A stretch of DNA of 64,000 nucleotides, taken from the NCBI GenBank assembly GCA_017416765.1, contig JAFQBE010000030.1, positions 1-64,000 of the forward strand, read 5' to 3'. This DNA comes from Clostridia bacterium (GTDB lineage Bacteria; Bacillota; Clostridia; Oscillospirales; Acutalibacteraceae). Every line of letters starts with the position of its first letter. Position 1 is the stretch's first letter. Below the pieces are notes generated by a model. It was given only the letters and a program-made list of their open reading frames with translations. It was not told the origin of the DNA and did not search any database. A program made the translations under genes and the position numbers. This document shows positions 26,041-32,669 of this stretch, piece after piece.

Positions 26041-26150
26041 TGTTTGTTTATGAAAAGAAATTACAGTATCCTGTAAATATCAAAACCCCCAACGCAAAAC
26101 TTGCGCAGGTTATCGTAAGCCAGCTCGGCGGCACGGACGGTAAAAGGTGA
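26040..26150 (+). CDS. cotJC: cotJC 5' part, interrupted by an inserted element
   Basis: ATG 26040 opens MFVYEKKLQYPVN, the unmistakable start of CotJC, the manganese-catalase-like spore coat protein. The homologous reading stops after codon 34 (ending QLGGTDG); two foreign codons and a TGA at 26148 follow. The rest of the gene resumes at 30380. Joining the two parts at the CGGACGG repeat gives a complete 202-residue protein in frame. As it stands this fragment encodes 36 residues and is not functional alone. Confidence 0.93.
   Translation: MFVYEKKLQYPVNIKTPNAKLAQVIVSQLGGTDGKR
26134..26140 (+). other. left attachment core (attL) of the cotJC element
   Basis: CGGACGG, identical to 30380-30386. 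It falls in the same reading phase of cotJC in both places (spanning codons 32-34: third base of one Gly/Thr/Pro codon region, GAC, and GG of the Gly codon), so the exchange leaves no scar. Confidence 0.85.
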
Positions 26151-26153
26151 TAA

Positions 26154-27578
26154 TCAATAGTAAAAAAATAAAGAGAAGGTTTTTTCGAGCTTATTGAACA
26201 CCACTTTTCTGATAATTGAACGCAGGGCTTGGTTTTTAGCTTCGGTTGATTTTTCAGGGTCGGTGATTATGTTAAATATTTTTTCGCACCGTTTGCTGTA
26301 TGTGTATATATCTGCTTTTTTTGCTGTAATTTCGTTTAGTTGATTTTCAAGCTTTTGGATAGCTTTTAATATTTCGTCTTTATTCGCTTTGTATTCTTCT
26401 GTGCTGTCTATTCCTGTAAGGTAAGCTTTCTTTGCCCGTTCAAGTTTAATTTCTTCCTTTTTTATCAATGCGGAGTAATCAATTGCTGAGGCAGCTGCTC
26501 TTTCTGTTGGTTGAATTGTAAAAGAGCAGTTTTTTACGCAGTTTTGCAACGCCTGAACAATAATTTTCTCAGCTCTTTCTATACTGACGCAGTGCGATAC
26601 CTTGCAATCTCTGCCTTTGGTATACTGATGGCACTGAACATAAAAATCTCTTGATTTTACCAGCGTTGCACCGCAGTTACCGCAGTGCAGCAGCCCTTTC
26701 AGCATCCATTCGTGCGGTTGTTCCGCCCGCTGATATCTGCCGTATAGCTGCTTTTGTTTTTTAAGCTTTTCCTGCACAGCTTCCCAGGTTTCTATGTCTA
26801 TAATCGGTGTGTGTTCACCGTCAACAATAAGTATGTCCGGGTCATCAAAGTTTCTGGTCTTTGAAAAAGAATTCTCACCGCTTGACCAGCGTATTTTGCC
26901 GATATATAAAGGGTTATACAGCATATACTGAATTGTTCTTGCTTCAAGCGGGTTGCCTTTGCGGGTAGTAAGACCGGCTGCGGTGTATTTGATTGCAATT
27001 TGCCGTATCGTAATACCGTTCAGATAATCTTGAAAAATTTGCTGAACAAATACTGCTTGATGGTTTGGTATATATTTCTTGTTAACGAGGTCGTAGCCTA
27101 TTGCAGGTGCGCACATGGCTTCGCCGCGGCTTGCTTTTTCAAGCATACCGCGCTTTACTTCGGTTGAAAGGTTAATCAGATAGTATTCGTCCATCCATTC
27201 TATAATACGCTCAATCAGTTCGCCAAAGGGAGAATCTGTAATTGGTTCGGATATACTTATTACCTGTATGCCCTTTTTACGGAGAATGTTTTTGTATACT
27301 ATGCTCTCTTCCTGGTTTCGTGCAAAACGGCTGAACTTCCACACAAGTATTGCTTCAAACGGATTGTTTTTATCCTTAGAAAGTGCTATCATCCGGTTGA
27401 ATTCGGGACGCTTTTTTGCTGTTTTCGCAGATATGCCGTCATCATAAAACACATACTCCGGCGGAACAAAATATCCGTTTTTTTGCGCAAATTCATTTAT
27501 TAATTTCAGCTGTGAGTCGGGCGAATATTCGTCCTGCCGTTCGTCCGAAACCCGTATATAAGCTGCTGCTGTTTTCAT
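26154..27578 (-). CDS. large serine recombinase
   Basis: 474 residues from the ATG at 27578, which has GGTGAT in front; a second ATG four codons upstream is possible. The catalytic domain begins AAAYIRVSDERQ with the nucleophilic Ser at residue 11, followed by VWKFSRFARNQEES. The recombinase domain (about 165-260) has GYDLVNKKYIPN and YNPLYIGKIRW, the zinc ribbon CGNCG plus CHQYTKGRDCKVSHC follows, then a coiled coil. The architecture is that of SpoIVCA and SprA, which excise intervening elements from sporulation genes, and of phage integrases. It should cut and join at CGGACGG. Confidence 0.95.
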   Translation of the reverse strand: MKTAAAYIRVSDERQDEYSPDSQLKLINEFAQKNGYFVPPEYVFYDDGISAKTAKKRPEFNRMIALSKDKNNPFEAILVWKFSRFARNQEESIVYKNILRKKGIQVISISEPITDSPFGELIERIIEWMDEYYLINLSTEVKRGMLEKASRGEAMCAPAIGYDLVNKKYIPNHQAVFVQQIFQDYLNGITIRQIAIKYTAAGLTTRKGNPLEARTIQYMLYNPLYIGKIRWSSGENSFSKTRNFDDPDILIVDGEHTPIIDIETWEAVQEKLKKQKQLYGRYQRAEQPHEWMLKGLLHCGNCGATLVKSRDFYVQCHQYTKGRDCKVSHCVSIERAEKIIVQALQNCVKNCSFTIQPTERAAASAIDYSALIKKEEIKLERAKKAYLTGIDSTEEYKANKDEILKAIQKLENQLNEITAKKADIYTYSKRCEKIFNIITDPEKSTEAKNQALRSIIRKVVFNKLEKTFSLFFYY

Positions 27579-27663
27579 AATTATCACCATTAATAATCTA
27601 TTCTTTTTGCAGTTTTGTCATAACACAGTCTGAAAATAAATAGATATAAAACGGGTGATTGCT

Positions 27664-27843
27664 GTGGTAAAAAAAGAATATACATACAAGTGCTTTGTTG
27701 AACACTCCGACGGACGGGTTGAACGGCTTGAGGATATATCACAGGCAGAAAAGGAAAGGTTGGCTGAACTTTGGGGTCAGCGCGTGGCAGAGACCTTGGC
27801 TCAGTATTATTCTGCTAATCCGGAGGAGTTCGGGTTGGCTTGA
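27664..27843 (+). CDS. small acidic protein divergent from the recombinase
   Basis: 59 residues from GTG 27664; GGG at 27653-27655 is the only weak Shine-Dalgarno, and an in-frame GTG lies at 27655. The product starts MVKKEYTYKCFVEHSDG and contains a charged helix (SQAEKERLAELWGQRVAE) ending in PEEFGLA. I do not recognise a named family. Small proteins next to serine recombinases are often recombination directionality factors, so it is the best candidate in the element for the excision partner, but that rests on size and position only. Confidence 0.6.
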   Translation: MVKKEYTYKCFVEHSDGRVERLEDISQAEKERLAELWGQRVAETLAQYYSANPEEFGLA

Positions 27844-27874
27844 CTTTTTTAGGAATATAGCAGGCTTTATTTTT

Positions 27875-27917
27875 GCTGTTTGTTTTCGGCTGCGGAAACA
27901 GGCGGCATTTTTCTTTT
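27875..27917 (+). terminator. terminator of the small-protein gene
   Basis: GCTGTTTGTTTTC (27875-27887) pairs over 13 bp with GGAAACAGGCGGC (27894-27906), using several G-T pairs, and is followed by ATTTTTCTTTTT. It isolates the small gene from the next promoter. Confidence 0.7.
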
Positions 27918-27919
27918 TA

Positions 27920-27949
27920 GTGTAACTTTGTTGAAAAAACTGCATTTTA
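27920..27949 (+). promoter_or_regulatory. ECF-type promoter motif, copy 1
   Basis: GTGTAACTTT at 27920 and GCATTTTA at 27942-27949, with an AAAAA run between. It matches copy 2 (28839-28868) at 24 of 30 positions with identical spacing. It lies 41 nt before the 60-residue gene. The TGTAAC-like -35 and fixed spacing recall ECF sigma promoters. That the element's own sigma uses it is inference. Confidence 0.65.
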
Positions 27950-27989
27950 TTTTCGGCGGTTTTTGCTGTTAAACAACAGGAGGCACCGA

Positions 27990-28172
27990 ATGTATAAAGA
28001 AATTTTTTACGATAATAACCATATGTATGTTGCCGTTTTAGAAAACGGCGCTTTTATTATAGCCTATGAAAATGGCACGGCGATTGACTTGCAAGGAAGA
28101 AAATATAAACATATTACCGAATTTGATGAAAACGATGTTATGATATCCGATGGTTGGGAGCTTGCAGAATAA
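27990..28172 (+). CDS. 60-residue protein of the element, unknown function
   Basis: Starts at ATG 27990 with a perfect AGGAGG at 27978-27983; the frame is open from 27963 but without a site. The product, opening MYKEIFYDNNHMYVAVLENG and ending SDGWELAE, is acidic, strand-rich and soluble, with no signal peptide. No family recognised. It sits behind promoter motif copy 1 and ahead of the sigma-factor gene's own promoter, so it is probably a one-gene target of that sigma factor. Confidence 0.7.
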   Translation: MYKEIFYDNNHMYVAVLENGAFIIAYENGTAIDLQGRKYKHITEFDENDVMISDGWELAE

Positions 28173-28234
28173 CCCTAATTTAGAATAGTAAACACAGCAA
28201 AGCCGTCTTTGTTTTCGACAATATAAAACAATAT

Positions 28235-28263
28235 TTGCAATTTTAAAAATTTATGTTTATAAT
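28235..28263 (+). promoter_or_regulatory. SigA-type promoter of the element's sigma gene
   Basis: TTGCAA (28235-28240) and TATAAT (28258-28263) are 17 bp apart, 39 nt before the sigma-factor start. The sigma gene is thus probably made by the housekeeping polymerase while its targets carry the other motif. Confidence 0.75.
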
Positions 28264-28302
28264 TACTTTATATTTACAAAAAACAGAAATGGAGTTTGTA
28301 GT

Positions 28303-28833
28303 ATGAGTGATTCACAAGAAAGAATATATGAAGAAATATGGAATAAGCATGTCGTGGCGGTGAGGAACTTTTGCTACACCAAGCTGAACGGTCGCCCGGA
28401 GGATGCCGAAGATATGCTTATGTCCGCATTCGGACTGCTGTGGAAAAAGATTGTTACGGATGATGTGCCGCCCAACCCCAAAGCGTGGCTTTTGGCAACC
28501 GTAAACAATTTATCGTATACAGAATACAGGCATACCGAAAAGGATAAAAACAACATGACTAAAGCACCGCTTAATGAAACGGTTGCGCTTTATTATTTGG
28601 TTGACGATGTTGCGGAAGTTCTGGAGAAAGAGGAAAGGAACGCCGAACTCTGGAAGATATTGCTGGAAGAGCTTAACAATGAAGAACGGTATATATTGAA
28701 GTGCGATACGGTTGACGGTATTCCGCAGGCGCAGATTGCCGAAATGATAGGCAAAAATCACGGTTCAACCAAAGCGCAGATATTCAGGCTGAAACGCAAA
28801 ATTAAACTGTCGAAAAAAGAAAAAATTTTTTGA
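28303..28833 (+). CDS. ECF-type RNA polymerase sigma factor
   Basis: 176 residues with the two-domain layout of ECF sigma factors. Region 2 covers about residues 10-85 (FCYTKLNGRPEDAEDMLMSA, then NPKAWLLATVNN); region 4 covers about 115-172 (LNNEERYILKCDTVDGIPQ, then AQIAEMIGKNHGSTKAQIFR). It should direct polymerase to a small set of promoters; the best candidates are the two related motifs in the same element. The gene is followed 53 nt later by the anti-sigma candidate, with motif copy 2 in that gap. A very basic tail (KLSKKEKIF) ends the protein. Confidence 0.88.
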   Translation: MSDSQERIYEEIWNKHVVAVRNFCYTKLNGRPEDAEDMLMSAFGLLWKKIVTDDVPPNPKAWLLATVNNLSYTEYRHTEKDKNNMTKAPLNETVALYYLVDDVAEVLEKEERNAELWKILLEELNNEERYILKCDTVDGIPQAQIAEMIGKNHGSTKAQIFRLKRKIKLSKKEKIF

Positions 28834-28838
28834 TTTTC

Positions 28839-28868
28839 GTGTAACTTTTTCCGAAAAATCGCATTATA
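28839..28868 (+). promoter_or_regulatory. ECF-type promoter motif, copy 2
   Basis: GTGTAACTTT at 28839 and GCATTATA at 28861-28868, 24 of 30 positions the same as copy 1. It starts six bases after the sigma-factor stop codon and is 18 nt from the anti-sigma start, giving a very short predicted leader. It would drive anti-sigma and the secreted protein. Confidence 0.65.
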
Positions 28869-28886
28869 GAGATAGAAGGGACAAAT

Positions 28887-29759
28887 ATGGCAGAAAAAAT
28901 TGAAATCACAAAAGAAATGCTTGAAAAAATTCTTTCAGAAAAAAGCATGGAATTTACCCTTGAAGAAATTGAAGAATTAATGAATTCCGAGGTTGAAAAG
29001 CCTGAGGATGAAATGGATACCGAGCTTGTTGATATGTGCGCCGAAATATTGGCAAAAGCATACAACCCCGGCTTCAATGCAGAAAAACCTGCAAAAATGT
29101 ATCGCCCCTGGGAAGCGGAAAACAAAGCAGAAAATGTAACACCCGCAAAGCCAAACAAAAAGCGCGCTGTTCGTTTTAAATATGTTGCTTTGGTCGCAGC
29201 AATCCTTGCCGTGCTTGGGTTTATTGTTGCTTTGCCCGCAGGCGCAATGCTGTTTGATGACCAAGCTTCGGGCGGAATAATTGAGTTCTATGCGGATTTT
29301 TTCCATATTAATTTAAATAAAGATAAACCGTCGGCTGACGATATTCCGCAGAACGATGCCGTCAGCAATATGATTATAAATAACCTCGATAATTTTATGC
29401 TGCCGGAAGTGCTGCGCGGTGAGGAATACAAGAAGCAAGGTCGCTTGACACAAGATGATTTTATGACAACATTCTATATTGATTTAGTAAATGCTACAGC
29501 GGGTATAAGCGGATATATTCAAATAGTTCAATATAATGATATAAGTCACGCTATGACGAACGGTCAGGTTAATGTTCCTGATAATACATATAACTACTTT
29601 AAAGAAATTTTAATCGAAGGTAAACAAATAATTGTATTTGGAAAAGGGGAACAATCCTATATTAACTATTCCGACGGTGCTACAAATTTTGAGATTTTGC
29701 TTGACTGTGATTTTGACACTATGGTTTCAATTGCCGAAACAATAAATGTTAAAGGATGA
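28887..29759 (+). CDS. membrane anti-sigma candidate (DUF4367-like)
   Basis: 290 residues. The N-terminal 95 are acidic, helical and cytoplasmic (LEKILSEKSMEFTLEEIEE). One membrane helix follows at about 97-120 (YVALVAAILAVLGFIVALPA). The outer domain of about 170 residues (MLPEVLRGEEY, QIVQYND, IIVFGKGEQSYINYSDG) resembles DUF4367-type domains of anti-sigma factors in Clostridia. A role in holding the adjacent sigma factor at the membrane until an outside signal is inferred from topology and gene order. Ribosome site GAAGGGA. Confidence 0.75.
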   Translation: MAEKIEITKEMLEKILSEKSMEFTLEEIEELMNSEVEKPEDEMDTELVDMCAEILAKAYNPGFNAEKPAKMYRPWEAENKAENVTPAKPNKKRAVRFKYVALVAAILAVLGFIVALPAGAMLFDDQASGGIIEFYADFFHINLNKDKPSADDIPQNDAVSNMIINNLDNFMLPEVLRGEEYKKQGRLTQDDFMTTFYIDLVNATAGISGYIQIVQYNDISHAMTNGQVNVPDNTYNYFKEILIEGKQIIVFGKGEQSYINYSDGATNFEILLDCDFDTMVSIAETINVKG

Positions 29760-29768
29760 TATAAAATT

Positions 29769-30275
29769 ATGAAAAAATTTCTTCTCTCGGTTATTTCAAT
29801 TATTATGGTTGTGTTTACCCTTGTGCCTACCGCCTTTGCGGCGAACGAACAGCCGCCCGAATGGCAGGATTTGATATTGACGGAGGAAGAATTCAACGCA
29901 ATCTTATCCAACAATACTATCCACACAGTTGATGAAGAAACACGTGCTACCGGTTTGATTGCGGCTTATGCCATAGCAATTTCCAAAAGCGGAACAAACA
30001 CATTAAACATTGCAGGTAAAACCACAGGTACAACGGAAGTTGTTAAAAGCGGTTTTAAAGAAATTGTTGTTCAACGCAGAACAAGCAGCAGCGCATCGTG
30101 GACCGATTATTATACATATGAAGATGTGTATATTAATGAACCTGCTTATACTATAGGCAAATCCCTTACCGTTCCTACCGGCTATCAGTACCGCGTAACC
30201 TGTATCCACTACGCAAAGAAAAATATCTTCTCCGTTCAGAAAATTGATAATGTTTCAAATGTTATTCAGTTTTGA
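29769..30275 (+). CDS. secreted protein of the element, unknown function
   Basis: 168 residues. A clear signal peptide (MKKFLLSVISIIMVVFTLVP, then TAFA and cleavage before ANEQ) is followed by an acidic linker and a strand-rich domain with repeated Thr/Ser segments (NTLNIAGKTTGTTEV, RRTSSSASWTDYYTYEDVYI). No cysteine-rich or catalytic motif is seen and no family is recognised. It lies 9 nt after the anti-sigma gene, so it is probably induced by the same sigma factor and might be its signal sensor or effector at the surface. Confidence 0.75.
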   Translation: MKKFLLSVISIIMVVFTLVPTAFAANEQPPEWQDLILTEEEFNAILSNNTIHTVDEETRATGLIAAYAIAISKSGTNTLNIAGKTTGTTEVVKSGFKEIVVQRRTSSSASWTDYYTYEDVYINEPAYTIGKSLTVPTGYQYRVTCIHYAKKNIFSVQKIDNVSNVIQF

Positions 30276-30311
30276 TTGAAAAGTAAAATCAAAGCTCCTT
30301 TTTTGACTGCG

Positions 30312-30335
30312 CCCCGAAGGCTTTGCCCTTCGGGG
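30312..30335 (+). terminator. hairpin at the right end of the element
   Basis: CCCCGAAGG (30312-30320) and CCTTCGGGG (30327-30335) form a 9-bp perfect stem; a modest T tract follows. It would stop sigma-module transcripts before the right attachment site. Confidence 0.7.
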
Positions 30336-30379
30336 TTCAGTTTTGCTGCTGTTTTATCTCCTTTATCCACCCAGCGGTC

Positions 30380-30386
30380 CGGACGG
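30380..30386 (+). other. right attachment core (attR) of the cotJC element
   Basis: CGGACGG, the second copy of the direct repeat, at the exact position where CotJC homology resumes (PDGELGASMRYLNQRY). Confidence 0.85.
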
Positions 30387-30894
30387 CGAGTTGGGCGCCT
30401 CCATGCGCTACCTTAACCAGCGTTATGCAATGCCCTGGGGTGAACTCAAAGGCTTGCTGACCGATATCGGTACGGAAGAGCTTTCTCATATCGAAATGGT
30501 TGGTACATTGCTTTATCAGCTGACAAAGAATCTTACCGTTGATGAAATTAAGCGGCAGGGATTTGATAAATACTTTGTTGACCACACAACAGGCGTTTAC
30601 CCTGTTGCGGCAAGCGGTATGCCGTGGACTGCTGCTACAATCCAGTCAACGGGCGATACCTTGGCAGACCTTTACGAAAACCTTGCCGCAGAGCAAAAGG
30701 CGAGAAAGACCTACGATAACATTCTCCGCCTTTCCGATGACCCCGATGTAAGCGATGTCATAAAATTCCTGCGCGCAAGAGAAGTTGTCCACTTCCAGAG
30801 ATTTGGCGAAGGACTTCGCTTTGTAACTGATAAGCTCGACAGCAAGAATTTCTATGCCTGCAACCCAAGCTTTGACAAAAACTGCGGCTGCTGA
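30380..30894 (+). CDS. cotJC: cotJC 3' part, interrupted by an inserted element
   Basis: The remaining 168 codons of CotJC resume at GGACGGCGAG and end at TGA 30894. The product is the manganese-catalase-like coat protein: LTDIGTEELSHIEMVGTL and EQKARKTYDNI and REVVHFQRFGEGL carry the Glu/His ligands of the dimanganese site. The frame is open upstream to 30343, but those codons belong to the element and have no ribosome site. The intact protein would have 202 residues, the normal CotJC length, with no other damage, so the coding sequence is under selection despite being split. Confidence 0.93.
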
Positions 30895-30906
30895 ACTGAA
30901 ATATAA

Positions 30907-30960
30907 AAAACCAAGGTCGGTGTGCGGAGAAAATCCGTACATCGACTTTCTTTTGGTTTT
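30907..30960 (+). terminator. long hairpin after cotJC
   Basis: AAAACCAA (30907-30914) pairs with TTGGTTTT (30953-30960); inside, GTCGGTGTGCGG (30916-30927) pairs with CCGTACATCGAC (30935-30946) with two G-T pairs. It shares the 16-mer TCGGTGTGCGGAGAAA with the terminator at 58802-58837 at the other end of the polysaccharide locus. Confidence 0.75.
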
Positions 30961-31020
30961 GCCATTATTGTAAATTGTAAGCAATCCAAGCTTTATAATT
31001 TTATAAGTTTAATATTTATG

Positions 31021-31049
31021 TTGCTTTGTTCTGCAATTTGTGCTAAAAT
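31021..31049 (+). promoter_or_regulatory. SigA-type promoter of the polysaccharide locus
   Basis: TTGCTT (31021-31026) and TAAAAT (31044-31049) are 17 bp apart, and the -10 is extended (TGC directly before it). It lies 56 nt before the first gene of the locus. Confidence 0.75.
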
Positions 31050-31104
31050 TACAGAGTATATGTGGAAGTGTTTTTTTGTGCAAATTTTATGTTAGGTGAT
31101 GCTT

Positions 31105-31830
31105 GTGTTTGATATTCATTGCCATATATTACCTTGTGTTGATGACGGCTCGGGAAGTATGATTGATTCGGTAGAAATGGCGGAGCTTGCGGTTTGTTCG
31201 GGAACGGGCGGAATTATCGCGACGCCCCACTGCAATGTGCCGGGAGCGTTTGAAAACTTCTGGTCAGCAGAATTTGATGCAAAGGTTAAAGAACTGAACG
31301 ATATTCTGCTGAAACGGAACATTCCGGTTACGGTTTATCCGGGTCAGGAAATATTTGCTTATGGCGATATTATTGAGCGGATAAAAAATAATGAGCTTAT
31401 TACGCTTAACAATTCCGGATATCTTCTTGTTGAGTTTGACTTTTCGGTTTCTGAACGGGAACTGTTCAAATACATTCAAAGTATAACGGCAGAAGGATAT
31501 GTGCCGATTGTTGCGCATCCAGAGCGGTATTTTCTTTTCGGTGAAGCCCCTGAAACGGTCAGGGGGATTCGTTCTGCCGGTGCACTTGTTCAGGTCAACA
31601 GCTCAAGCATTATGGGTAACTTCGGCTATTATCCTGAACATGCGGCTTCATATTTCCTTGCAAATCAACTGGCTGATTTTGTTGCAAGCGATGCACACAG
31701 TCAGTATTCGAGAACGCCTGACCTTTTTCAGGTGCACGAAATAATCTGCGAAAATTATTCCTATGAATATGCAGATTTGTTGTTGGACGAAAATCCTCTG
31801 AAAGTGATAAATAACAAAGAAATACGGTGA
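31105..31830 (+). CDS. CpsB/CapC-type PHP tyrosine phosphatase
   Basis: 241 residues. The PHP metal motifs are present: FDIHCHILPCVDDGS, IIATPHCN, YPGQEIF, VPIVAHPERYFLF and FVASDAHSQ. Enzymes of this family remove phosphate from the tyrosine tail of the BY-kinases of capsule synthesis, and both kinase genes follow. AGGTG at 31094-31098 fits GTG 31105 best; the in-frame ATG 31099 directly abuts it. First gene of the operon, 6 nt from the next. Confidence 0.9.
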   Translation: MFDIHCHILPCVDDGSGSMIDSVEMAELAVCSGTGGIIATPHCNVPGAFENFWSAEFDAKVKELNDILLKRNIPVTVYPGQEIFAYGDIIERIKNNELITLNNSGYLLVEFDFSVSERELFKYIQSITAEGYVPIVAHPERYFLFGEAPETVRGIRSAGALVQVNSSSIMGNFGYYPEHAASYFLANQLADFVASDAHSQYSRTPDLFQVHEIICENYSYEYADLLLDENPLKVINNKEIR

Positions 31831-31836
31831 TGATTT

Positions 31837-32664
31837 ATGGTTAAACTGTTGCGAAAACTTACATTGGTGCTGTTTGTCCTGGTGTTGTTGGCTTTTATAG
31901 CTTTTTCGATTGCAGAAAGATTTACGACGGACACAACAATGCCCTATATTACGGTTGATTCCGAAGTTATTGAAATAAGCGTAAAGGATAAAAAAGAAAT
32001 TCTGCTTTCAGGGGTTACGGCTTACGACGGAAAAGACGGAGATATTTCAGACAGAGTACTCATTGAATCAATTTCGAAATTTATTGAGCCCGGTGTTTGC
32101 TCGGTAACCTATGCAGTGGCTGATTCTGATAAGCATGTTGCAAAGCAGACGCGTACGGTTCGCTATACCGATTATACTCCGCCCGAATTTTATATGAAGC
32201 GTGCGTTGGTTTACGGTGTTGATGAGGCGCTTGACATAAGGGCTGCCGTTGGCGCACGCGATAGTATAGACGGTGATATAAGTGACAGAGTTTCAATTGT
32301 CACAACTGACTATGTTAAAAACACAATAGGCGTCTTTACTGTTTCACTTCAGGTTTCAAACAGTATGGGCGATACGATTTATCTTGATGTTACGGTTCAT
32401 GTTGAAGGTAACGAAACAATGGCACCGCAGATTCAGCTTAAAAAGAGCCTGATTTATGTAAAGAAGGGCGAGGAGCCGAACTTTGAGGAGTATCTCGGTG
32501 ATGTTACGGTTAACGGTGTGCTTATGAAGAAGGACGAAATTCAACTTCTTATATCTACCAACTTTGATTCCGAAGAAACCGGCACTTATAACGTACATTA
32601 TTATATTTCAACCAATGAAGGTTATGAGGGTCACTCAATTCTGACGGTTGTTGTAGAGGAGTGA
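31837..32664 (+). CDS. membrane-anchored protein with Ig-like (DUF5011-type) repeats
   Basis: 275 residues. One N-terminal membrane helix (residues 8-27, LTLVLFVLVLLAFIAFSIAE) leaves the rest outside. Two repeats with the DUF5011 hallmark are obvious, AYDGKDGDISDRV (about 68) and ARDSIDGDISDRV (about 145), and a third divergent unit follows. Such domains are beta sandwiches of cell-surface proteins. It sits between the phosphatase and the first kinase (4-nt overlap), so it may be an outer component of the polysaccharide machinery. That role is not described as far as I know. Confidence 0.8.
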   Translation: MVKLLRKLTLVLFVLVLLAFIAFSIAERFTTDTTMPYITVDSEVIEISVKDKKEILLSGVTAYDGKDGDISDRVLIESISKFIEPGVCSVTYAVADSDKHVAKQTRTVRYTDYTPPEFYMKRALVYGVDEALDIRAAVGARDSIDGDISDRVSIVTTDYVKNTIGVFTVSLQVSNSMGDTIYLDVTVHVEGNETMAPQIQLKKSLIYVKKGEEPNFEEYLGDVTVNGVLMKKDEIQLLISTNFDSEETGTYNVHYYISTNEGYEGHSILTVVVEE

Positions 32665-32669
32665 TGGGA

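Larger units (their letters stand above)
26141..30386. mobile_element. 4,246-bp skin-like intervening element in cotJC
   Basis: Bounded by the 7-bp direct repeat CGGACGG (26134-26140 and 30380-30386), it splits cotJC. Content: a large serine recombinase reading leftwards and ending 13 bp from the left core, a divergent 59-residue protein, a 60-residue protein, an ECF-type sigma factor, a membrane anti-sigma candidate and a secreted protein, with a terminator near the right end. No transfer, replication, capsid or resistance gene is seen. The layout copies the skin element of sigK: recombinase at an edge, host gene restored on excision. Excision during sporulation is inference. Confidence 0.88.

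Noticed and set aside
26040-26150. cotJC as a plain decayed pseudogene
   Set aside because: Both parts are undamaged and rejoin in frame at a direct repeat next to a serine recombinase; decay would not keep this.
27579-27660. Sporulation-type or ECF-motif promoter for the recombinase
   Set aside because: AAAACTGCA on the minus strand recalls the motif, but the distance to GTGT differs, and no SigE/SigK -10 with correct spacing was found.
30343-30379. cotJC 3' part as an independent gene starting at 30343
   Set aside because: The first 12 codons are element sequence without homology and without a ribosome site; the frame is open by chance.
26141-30386. Prophage or conjugative element
   Set aside because: No capsid, terminase, relaxase, replication or lysis gene is present; only recombinase, small proteins and a sigma module.
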